Positions 38,046 through 50,000 of a stretch of 64,000 nucleotides of DNA are shown piece after piece. The notes below the pieces were generated by a model. That model searched no databases. It was not told the origin of the DNA and worked only from the letters and a program-made list of their open reading frames with translations. Where the stretch lies: NCBI GenBank assembly GCA_947000775.1, contig CAMQGK010000650.1, positions 2,786,501 through 2,850,500 on the forward strand, read 5' to 3'. The first letter of the stretch is position 1, and every line of letters starts with the position of its first letter. A program made the translations under genes and the position numbers. The stretch is from Pterois miles. Its lineage: Eukaryota; Chordata; Actinopteri; Perciformes; Scorpaenidae.

Positions 38046-41000
38046 GCATGAGTCAGTCTGTCTGTGAGCCCCTCCTCTCCACAATAAAAGCTCCCAGCCT
38101 GCGTAAAACCAACTCCTTTCAGAATAAGAGCTCTGCCATAAACTGTACTGACCGAGGAACTTCCCTTCCAAAAATAACAACAGCTTTAAGAGCTGCAGAC
38201 AAAGAAAATGTCCATAAGAGAAGCAGAATGAGAGAGACACAGATACCTTTATCTTTATATCATGTAGCCGTCCCTTTGTGGACACGTTTATGTCAATAGA
38301 CAGGATGACTGAGGACAGAGAATAGAAGACAGATTGAGGAAATTAATCATCTCAGTTCAGGTGACACAAATGAAATGCGTTCATTGTAAGGTGATTTTAA
38401 AACAACACCCTTTTTGGAAATAAATCCACACTCTGTGTGCTCTCTGTGGCCTTGCAGAAACACAATCTACCCTTCGCAGTGACTCTTATCTACATGCTGA
38501 GCATTATAGTTTTACGTAAGGAACAATGTGAGTAATGGAGACTGTGTGCAAACCACACAGATCTGGTTTCATTCACTGAAATATGTGCACAAATATTCAG
38601 TTTCTCAATAATAGACATTTTTGTGGGATGAAACAAAACCTTTTTGGGGATTTTGTCATTTCTATTTTTGTGTGTAATGCCTCTATTTTTGGAGTCGCTG
38701 TGTGTTTTCCAGACTGTTGATGAGTCACGGTGTGTTGACAGGAGGTGGGAGGCCAGCGGGGATCTGGTCCAGAGGGGGTGTGGAGTAGTAAGTGTGCATG
38801 TAATTATTGGGGAGAGGTCGCCGAGCCATTAGGAGAGGGTCGTCCTGCTCTCGCTGCAGAGGTGCGAGTCGTTCCCTGTGTTGACTCATTCACACTGTTA
38901 TAGGCGAGTCAGCTGCGTCCTGGTGACAGCGCTGTCAGGAGATTAGTATATACGTTGTTACGCCCTCTAATTAACATCCATAAGTGGAAGTGGTCTGACA
39001 GGGAGTATGTCTAAAGGCAGATCAAGTCTATACCCACACACACACACACACACTGGGGGCAGGATTTAATCAGAGAATGATTGACTTCATCCGGAAACAA
39101 TGTGATTCTCTGAGTGTGTGTATTTATCTGTGTGTTTCTGTGTTTAACATACCAGGGTTTTCTGCTTTCTATGAGGGGATCACTGAGGCCTGTTAGTTTC
39201 CATGCTGTCAACTCCCAAGCATATATACACCCTGGTATGGCGAGGGGGTTTCTTATTACAGATATTCACAGTTCAGTTGCAGATATCTGTAATTCACATT
39301 GTGGAGATGCACATCTGGGGCTGTATGGTGGTGCAGAGCACTGTCGCCTCGCAGCAAGAGGGTCGCAGGTTTGAATCCTGTCTGTGTGGAGTTTACATGT
39401 TGTCCTCCGTGGGTTTTCCCCTTTCCTCCCATAGTCCCAAGCCATGCCAGTTATTTAGTGACTCTAAATGTCCTGTAGGTGTGAATGTGAGAGAAAACAG
39501 TTGTCTGTCACTATGCGACCTGTCCAGGGTGTAACCGTCGCCAGCTGGGATCGGCCCGTTGAAGATGGATAGATATCTGCAACTGAATTATGACTAGTCC
39601 TAATTTAGTTCAAGATATCTTTATCTCCCCTCAATTGTAGATACATACATTGTCCTTTTTAGATATCTAAAATTTAATTTTGACTAGTCAAAATGATGTT
39701 GAAGGTATATCTAACTGGAGTTAGAGATTAAAATATATTTACATATATCTAGAGTCAGAGTTGTGGCTGGGTGAAATGACGTTGCAGATATCTATAATTA
39801 CATCAGAGGGCGGGATGGGACGGCAGGTGAAGCTGTTAAACATACTATGTCGCTGCACTGCAGCTGTACAGGTTTATAAAGTGTGTCTGGAGACAATAAA
39901 TCTACAATATGCTGCAATTTCTACCACAGCTCTCTGGTGACCGAAGCTCTCGTTGGCCACAGATTCCTTGATGATGAGCTCTTTCTATTTCATGTCATTT
40001 TCTAACTATCTGATCCACAGGGGTCCCTGACCACTCGTCTCACAGCCGGCTGCTCATAGAAACCGATGTTATGTCTGCTCGGAGGACGGATCATCGTCTT
40101 CTTTGTTTTAATGAGCATAGAACATGTGAAGACTGGGACAGTACAGTGTAATCAGTAATAATCAAACATAAGTAAATGAAAAGAGAGGCACGGGTACAGT
40201 TCAAAATGCACATAAAAGAGTCTTGATGGCTACAACTATCCCATTTTCCCCAGTATCTAACCCCCTTCAACTTTTGAAGTCAAAGAGTGAAAGTTCTGGT
40301 TTCGGGTTAAAAAGAAATGGGCCAGAGAAATCTCTCCTAAACAAGGAATAGTGGAGTTAGACTCCCAAACATGAACCCACATTTCTTCTGGTATTACTGG
40401 AGTCTTCAAACGGAGTCGTGTTTACGCTGTTCACGAGTTGGGCCCATATGATCGCCCCCCTCGTGTCGTATTCACGACCTCGTAAGTAGAAGGTTTCTGA
40501 AAGCTCAGAGATCATGATTTGTGACATGCTTTTTGACATTGTGAGAAATGGTGGAGGCCATGGAAGTAAATTTCTTGGTACATAATAAGTTAATATATTG
40601 TAACGTTACCTCCCTAGGGAGGTGTTCCAGGCCCTGGGGAAGACCCAGGACTAGGTGGAGAGATTATATCTCCACACTGGCCTGGGAACGCCTCTGGATC
40701 CCCCAGTCAGAGCTGCTTAATGTGGCCCGGGAAAGGGAAGTTTGGGGTCCCTGCTGTTGCCCCGCGACCCAACCCCAGATAAGCAACTGACGATGAGTGA
40801 GTGAGAGAGTGAGATATTGTAATTTTAGTCGTGTTGTTTTTCATCATAATTGTCATTATGTCTTTGCATCTCCTGTAACCCACTCGCTAGCTTGCTAAAT
40901 TGTTAGCCTCTGTGGCTTCTGGACTCAGACAGTGACGTTAATATTGCTGTCGTGTACCAGCAGTGGTCTTCACGACTTTCATCTGAAGGCGCCATACTAT

Positions 41001-44000
41001 GTTAGGCTCCTTTTCCCAGCGCTGCCGTATGTAGTTGGCTGAATGTTTATTCACTGAGGTGAATAGTTTACCTATGATGCCTTAAGTGTTTCTTGAATCA
41101 TAAGCTTCAGTAACTATCTGAGTTAATCTTGAGGGTTCAGCCGAATCAGGGATCCTTATTTCCTTCCCTCAACGTCTTTTCATTGCTCTTTTTCCCCTCT
41201 CTCTCTCTTCCAGCCCCCTCTCCGTGTTATGAAGGTCAGCTCCGACAACTCTCTTCCTTATTTGGAAAGTTTCTCCATTCCATGCAGGTCATTCTAGCCC
41301 GACGGACCAATCCAGTGGTTAGCTGGTCTGGCGTCTCAGCCAATCCTGAGTCTCCCATGTCCTTTTAAGGACTGCCCATCTCTCACTCTGGAGGCTGATG
41401 TGAAATTATCTGCTTTTCCTGCTCCCTCGTGTCTCCGCTGACTTCATTTTGCTTTTTTATTCTGTTGCACAATCTCATTTCCTCCCTGATGACAACTAAC
41501 TTTCTGTTTTTTTCCATTTTCTGGTAATAAAAAAAAGGTATCCACTGGAGAACTGATCCACATTTCCATTTTTAATTAGACGTTTGATGATGATGAACCA
41601 ACAAGTTCCCAGTGTGTACCCAGCACCATATGTGGTTCTTTAACATGCATGTTTCCTAGCTTTCCATAAAACCACAAGCAACACCTCGACAAGAAAGTGA
41701 TTGTTAATACTTCATTAGAGAGTTCATGACTTGCACCTCGTAAACACAAACACACTGCTGAGAGGAAGCTCTGAGTCACAGCGCAGATATGCGACCAGTC
41801 CTGGCAGCCAGGGCTCCTCGCTCAACAATGCAGCACTGAAGGAACATAAATCCTGCTTTACATTGAATACAACAAGTCTGAAAAATCCTGCTAGCAGTCT
41901 GATATCAAAAAATGCAGAGGGACAGCCAGCATCAACCAGTCACCTGCTGTGTCTTCACACTGTAAACACAAGCAGTAGTGTGAGTGTGACAGTGGGAGAG
42001 TGATGCTGGCAGAGCGCTGTTTGTTGCCTTTGGTTTGTATGCTGTTGTCCTGACGACAGCCTCACTGGGGTTAAAGAGGTTTGGAGCTACTGCAGAAATC
42101 ATTTAATCTCAGCGGTATGGCAGTTATGTCAGCGGACAGGGATTGAATGGTATAAGGTCAAGCTGTATGCAATACACGCCACATTAAAGAGGATTATTAA
42201 ACCATTCCTCATTTTTGTCACTGCAGAGTGTCAGTATGCAGAGCATGGAAACATTACAGTGACACACGTGGCGTCATTCACACGGTTGTTCAAAGCTTCT
42301 GAGTGTTTAGGCCTATGTGTTTGTGTGATTTAGGGCTGGGCAACAATTCAATTTTATAGTGACTTATTATATCAACTTTTGGTGGAATTGTATTGCGATG
42401 ATATGATCATATCATGTTATCTATCCATCATCTGCTACTGCTGGAGAGAAGGCGGGGTACGCCCTGGACAGGTCGCCAGCTTATCACACACCTCACACCA
42501 CACCCATGGGCGAGTTAGAGTCATCAAATAACCTGCATGTCTTTGGACTGTGGGAGGAAACCAGAGAACCTGGAGAAAACCCACACTAACATGGGAGAAC
42601 ATGTAAACTCCACACAGAGGGGCCCCAAGGCTTCAGATTCAACCCTGCGACTCTCGCCGTGAGGTGACGGTGCCAACTACTGCACCAACATGCAGCCCTC
42701 ATATCATGTTATCGTTTTACAGAGTTTTGTTGTCCATGTTAATGATTCAAAAGATGGTGTACTTAAAACATGACATTTACAACATTTTCATCTGATAACA
42801 TGGAACACCGTTAATGACATTATTTTATATGCTATTATATATACAGTACACTGTATATACTGTATATAATCAGATATATAAAATTGAATAATGATTACAG
42901 CAATAACTCCCAGCCTTTGTGTACATGTCTGACAAAAATGTAACCTCTGATCCACACTGGACAGCTGATTGTTGCTGTTATCTGTTGTCTGTTTAAAGCA
43001 TAGGTCATATAGGCATTCACCTACGATGCTACTGATCGTCCTCTAAAAATAAAACAAAAACAAAAAAAATAACGACAACAATATTTTAGTAAGCAAAAGC
43101 CTGTGGGCAATTTTCCTCATTTTCTGCATTGAGGTACAAGCTTGAACAAATAAATAAATAAAGAAAGAAATACACTTTTCTTCCCTGTAACTCTCATTTT
43201 CTCACTTTTTCATCTGCATTTAATTGTTAATAAAAGTGTAAATGGTAGTGAAACTGACTAAACACTTTTAAACCACCAATATCAGGGACAAATGTATTTA
43301 TCTATAGCCTATTAAAATAAATTGTTATTTATGAAAATAAAAATCTTGATTTTTGTCTTAAAACCCTTGCAATGTCTGATATGTGTTGTGATTTACTAGG
43401 CTACTTCTATTTGAGCTGCACTTAAAATGTCAGTCCAAACTGTTGTTGCTGTTACTATATGTACAGTCAGACTCTGGTTTGTTTATATAAGTAGGGGATT
43501 AAAACAAGTTAGATCCTAATAAAGCTGGATGAATGTAATTCAGTAAAGCAATCAAATTTAAAGTAATTTTTGAAAAATGGTTTGAGACTTTAGGATAAGT
43601 TAGTCATAAACAAAGCAGTGTGTAAATAGTGAAAGTTAAAGTAATACTGGAGGTAAACAGAACACAAACTAAACACAAAACACAGGCTGAACCTTCATTT
43701 TAAGATCTTTTGTTTGATTGGTTATTGTAGCTGTCAGTCGGTAACGCCTGTGTTGATTGGTCGGAGGTCAGGAAGAGGGCGGGAGAAAAAAAACACGGGA
43801 ATAATGCGGGAGAGCGCCGTGGAGGAGAGATAGAAACCGTCGGTTAAAGCACCAGCGCGCACTTTGCTGTATTTAATCTCGGTTAATTAGCCTGAATGTT
43901 AGTGTTTGTGTTTATATAAGCCTGAATTCGGTGAGTAGCTAAGAAATAGCGTAGCAGTTAGCCACTAAGTTAGCGGGAGTGACGATGCTAACTGCTGAGC

Positions 44001-47000
44001 TAGCTGCTAGCTAATCGGGTGTTTTGGTAGCATCGGCTAGCAGCTGTTAGCTTATGTGATCCAGTCCAGTGTGGGCTTGGACCCGCAGCTGGACTCAAGG
44101 TCAGACAGACCCCACGGTGACCGGCAGAGCTGCGTGGGTCCTCTGATGAAGACACCTGTTGGACTGGTCAGATGCTACGAGGCCGGATGACGCCATTGCT
44201 GACCGGAAATGACGGTCGATGTGACTTCAGAGAGGATCGGAGCTCCGCTGCCTTCTGGTTCCGTCTGAAGGTCCAAGAGCTGTTTCTACAGGACCGACAC
44301 CAAACCGTGAGTTTGACTCTGTGTTTTAGCTCTGCTTTGGATAAAGAATATGTCAGATAAGTGTTTGAGCTGAGTTTGCTACAGCGTGTTGGAAAGAGGT
44401 CAGGAGAAACTGGGATTTTTCCAGATTTAACGTGTGTGCTAATGTTTTGGTATAAGTTAGTTCAGATTTGCATATTGTTTCAGGCAAATAATTAATTTGC
44501 TAATGTTGAGAGGCAATTTTGCCTAACCTTTCAAAGATAACCTGACTGTATATTTGTTTTCTTCAATTGGCAGTGTATTTGTTCATTGCAAACAGCAGTC
44601 GGTAAACTGTTACTGGTGCCTTCAAATAAGGTGGTGTTTACAGTGTTCACCGGCAGAGTCCATATGAACGATGTGTTTGTTGATGATGAAGGGCGTGAAA
44701 TTTCACTTTTAGGTGCATAATAAATGACTATATTGTAATTTTAGTCATATATTGTAATTCTTCCTAATTCCTAATTTTGTTATGGGGCTAAGGAAAATGT
44801 TGACATTCTCAACGGCCTCATCCGTCATTTTGCCTCTGCACCTCTGCAGCAGCATGTATGTCCCTAAATTGTTGCCCTCTGAGGCTTCTACATGCTTAGC
44901 AGCGGTCTTCTCCTGACTTAATCACTTGGATGCCAAGAATATTGTGTACACGACTTGCCATCCTGTAAACACGAGCTCTCAAGTTTCATTTGAAGGCATC
45001 AACGGACCCAAGCTGTTGCCTGGTGATACGATCCCATTGAAACAGTTTAGAAGCCAATTCAGTTTTGCATATTGTTTTCAGGTAATTGATTGAATTTAGT
45101 ATGTAATATTGCAGAGTCTAATGTTATGTTATTGTTTTCTTTAAACTGAAAGGGTTAATACTATTTATATATTTAAAAAAAACAGTCAAAATAGAGCATA
45201 GTCTACTTGAATAGATCTACTGTATAGTTATATGTTTCAACCCGCTTAGGTAAATATCCATGGTAGCTACCCTAGGAGACAGACCATCATCCCAGTCTCA
45301 TGTTATAGCAGACCTGGGCATTGTACGACACTTGTGATGGTTCTGGCTGGCCCAGGAGGTCTCAGACAATCCATGCAATTTTACTTACCAAGCTAAAAAA
45401 ATCAGTAAAGAAAATAGATTTTGTTTTGAAATGCTCATGTGTTGTTAGTGAGCTTCTTCTGGTCACACTTGACATTGATGTGAATTGATGTGAGTGATGT
45501 TCAAAGTAGCGTCACCTGCTGAGGCGTCTATAATAAGTCAGACTGCTATGTATTTTTTTGCAGAGGTTGGCGGTAAAGCTGTGTGCTTAGTTTGCAACAA
45601 ACATGAGTCTGAATTCAAAGAAAACAACTAGAACGTCACTTTGAGACAAAACATGCAGAAAAATCCAGAAAGCTGTCTGGAGATGAGAAGGAGAGGACAG
45701 CCGAGGGGCTGCTGGCTGAGATACTAAAGCAGAGAGGACAGTACAGTTCGAAGGCTCCTGTATATAATGTAATTTTCTTAATAATATGCTGTTTGGAGTG
45801 ATTTTCAGTATAACAAATGCTGAAAAGTGTCCAGTATGTTTTTTATAGTGTTAAAATAGAGGTTAATTCTGACAGTATTTTTTTTTTTGGCCAGATTTTT
45901 TCAATCTGGGTTTCTCATGTGGCCTCCCAGGAAAATTGCCCACCCCTGTGTTATAGCAACTAAGGCTTAATATAGAGACTGTTGGCTGCTACACACACAC
46001 ACACACACAATTTATGTCTTTCTCTTTTCTCACTGTTTGGCTATATGGTACCAGTCTACTTAGATTACCCAGTTAATCAGTCCGTAATCATTACAGCATT
46101 TCTTAAACAAATGAACACCAAAAAACCTGAATCGTTCTAGACCCTCAGCATAGTGTGAAAAGAATAAATCGACATCCCGTTGAGTGTCGATGTGTGCCTG
46201 TTTTTCATCATCTGTAATCTTACAGTGCTGAGTAAAAGTGAACATACTGTACAGCTGCGTAAAGAATAAATCCACTGACACTTTGCAAGTGAGAGTTCAC
46301 GTAAAAATGACTTTGTGGAATGAAATCCGTGCTAGAGAACAATTTCGCTTGTCAAAGTTGATTCCTGGTCTTATGAAAGAGAGATTAAGCTGTGGAACGG
46401 TTCCAGGGTAATTGTTGCCTACGCTAGCAGCGTGCTTGGTGTGTTTGACGCCCACCCAGACATTATCCCACCCTATAATATAATGCTTTGCCCCTATTAT
46501 CACTGTCAATATCATGTGTGGTCACACCTTCGATGTGTTACACTGGCTTGACGCTTTCGACTGTCTGCTCCTTAGTCTTGTCTTGTTTCTCAGTCTCAGT
46601 GACGTGGTTTCTTGAAATGATTGTTCATTATCATGCCTTAATGTTTCACTGCATTATGCAGACTTTTCTTACAACGTGGAGGCGTATCAGTAACCATTAT
46701 CTCATCAGCAAAGCTACCATACAAAAATCTGGTTAAAATACACAACCACATGCACCTCTTGTACTAGCAAGGATATGTCATTACACCAAAATGAATGTAA
46801 GAAACGCAAAACGTCCTTGTGAAATGTCACACTAGGCAACCGTGTACTTACATCAATGTAGGAAAGTTGACACTGGACACCTCATCCATTAACGCAAACT
46901 CACAAGGGTGCATGAGCGCACACACCAACAGAGATTTACAAACTCCAGGTGGTGTCAGTCTATCATGATGTGGTTTTACAGACGGTCACATGGGTACAGT

Positions 47001-50000
47001 TGAACCCCGGAGAGCCCTGAACGGGGGGGGGGTTGTTGCATCAGAAGGGGCCATGACTGTCCAATGCGGCAGTGACCTTACGTTGAAATGTCTGCTGCTT
47101 GTTAAGCAATTTTGGTTTCATGCACCACTGAGCAACTTTCAGAGGAATAAACAAAGCCCCGCCTCCAACGCTGGGTCTGGTTCTCTTAATTCATCCATGG
47201 TCACAATCTGAAGATTTATGCTCGGGATGCACCGATCCAACTTTCTCAGTCCTGATAACGATAGCGGTACCTAGGCTTTGGGTATCAGTTGATACCGAGT
47301 ACCGATCTGTTACCAGTGTGGATAGTAACACCAGTGTGTTACTATGTGTGGAAGTGACTGGGATTATTCTTTTGTGTCAGGCTTGACTTAAACATTGCTC
47401 TCCTATCTTTTCAAAACAATATGTAACTAATCAATACATAATATAAGTTTATTTAATTGTTCTTTATTATTAAAATAAATCATAAATCATACAATGGTAA
47501 CTTGTAAGTCATATACAAAATTAACAGTTACAGTACATTACAGTTCAAGTGTAAACCGTTTTAATGCGGCAACAGGCAGAAGTTCAACTTCTTCTTCTAC
47601 TGTTTCTGGAAAATTAGACACCTCTGCACATGCCCAAAGGATTTATTCTGATTAAATGCTCGGTGCACGTATACGCACGTCATGATCGGATAATTTTATT
47701 TAGTGTCCATGTAAACAGTGGATTTGGAATTTCCGATCAACTGAGGTTCAGATCGATTGGAGAAATTTGACGCATGTAAACGTGGCTGCTGTCACAGATA
47801 CCCGATCCAGCTGTTTGAGTCAGTATTGACCTGATATCCAATCCAGTATCGTATCGGTGCATCCCTAATTTATGTGTGAGTCTGTTGATTTTGATGACAA
47901 ACAGGAGTGAGTGTGCTGTAAGAATATGGAGAGCATGTTTTGATCCTCTTGTTATACTTAATTTAAGATTTTTGGGATAGTTTTGTATGTGCAGAACTGC
48001 AAGTAGCACATCTCGATGGCACCTATCAACCTGTAGTTTCGCACTTTTAACACTTAAAAAACGGACTTCCTGCGGGTGGACACGGATTATTGTTTGCCTG
48101 ATCCTGTTTAAATCGACACCTTTGGTTTAAAGTATAAATTAATTGGAATTTTAATCGGTAAAATGGTCGATAGATTAATTTATAGAGAATTAAAAATTCC
48201 TAAATCCTGTCAGATCTTTATTCAGAGCCTGCTGCAGGAAACCCAGTTTATCTCCCACCTCACACAATCAAGGCTTGAAACCCAAGATAACTTTTAGCTG
48301 CCATACATAACACATCTGAGGTAACTTTAGCACAATATGTTTGCTTTTTACTTAATCCTGAGAGCAGTTTATGAGAGGGCAATAAAAACACTGGCTGTAC
48401 ATAGTGTCACTTGTTAATTTTATCCTGCTTACAGTAGTCTAAAAATAACATATCCACGCCAGCTATAGCAAGTAACCAAATATTATTAGTTTCTATGTGT
48501 AGAGTTACGTAACAAGACGCTGTGAAAAAAGCTGCATTCCAGAGGAGCATAAAATGAGGCGTTGCTGCCAATCTACAATCTATCTGTTCTCTACCGTGTG
48601 GTAAAACTCTCTTCTCTCCAAACCTCTGGGGTTGGTTCAGATCCAACCGGCCAATCTGAGCCTCTCCCCTGAGAATTTCCTTTGATTCTTATCCTGATGT
48701 CTGACATCAACGCCGGGCATCAAACCCAAATACCGACCAGCCTCGCTCGTTCTACCTCCAGAAAAACAGCAGGTCTGTTTTCACAGCTCAGGCCTCCTGC
48801 AGTCACCTCCAGCCTGCCAAGTCACACAGCGACTTCCTCCATCTCACCGGCTCAGTGTTATTGAAGCAAAAATCATCCCTGACACGGTCTCCCAGGTTGT
48901 TATTCTTATGATTAAGAGTGATTTTTTCTAGATATGTGAACATGAACACGTCCCTCCAATAGCTATAAACAGTGGTGTTAAGATTGGGATGTTATTTAAT
49001 GCAGCTGTCCCTTCATAAATAATAGTGGCTGCTGCTATGAGTCATTTTTGGGCATATAAGATTTCCTTGGGAGTAAAAGCTTTTATGTACAGAAATCCAG
49101 AAAACTTTAGTAGGGCCGTCACAGTTAACGTGATAATAATGCATTTACACCACTAATTTCTTTAACGCGTTAACACAACTTGCGATATGTAAGTTGAAGT
49201 GGGCTATATATATATATATAATGCCGGTATTACTAAAACTAGAAAACCTAAACCTAAAGAATCCATCTGTACCAGCCATGTCATAGTAGCTTGTCAAGAA
49301 AGAGGCTCAATAATGCTTCAAACTTGCATTTAATTTTGTTGAGGAAAAACCGTCATGTCCATTTTCAAAGGGGTCCGTTGACCTCTGACCTCCAGATGTG
49401 TGGATGTAAATGGGTTCTCTGGGTCCCCACCAGTCTCCCCTTTACAGACATGTCCACTTTATGATAATCAGTCAGTCTGGATCAAGTCCTAGTCAAGTCA
49501 GCACTCTGACACACTGACAGCTGTTGTTGCCTGTTGGGCTGCAGTTTGCCATGTTCTGATTGGAGCAGATTTTTGATGCTAAAGTCAGAACCTGGGAGGG
49601 TTTCTGGACAATATCTGGCATTGATTAGTGTTGTTAATTGATTTCCAGTAATAATTATAAACACATTTACATAACACAGCATATTTGTCCACTCACATGT
49701 TGATAAGAGTATTAAATGGCAAATCTTTAAAGTAAAGTACATTTTGAACAGATAAAAAATCCATGATGAATTTGTGATTAATCACAATTAACTATGAATG
49801 ATCATGTGATTATTTGTGATTAAATACTGTGAGACAGCCCCATTTGCGAGATGACATTTGAACATGTCATGATAACTATTATAAATTACTTTCACCCAAT
49901 ACTCATTTTTACTGAGTTGTGCTTGAACGCATCATAATGTAACAGTAATAGTGTAACAATGGAACCTCCGTTGACGTTAGCTGTTAGCGCTGTCGTTTAG

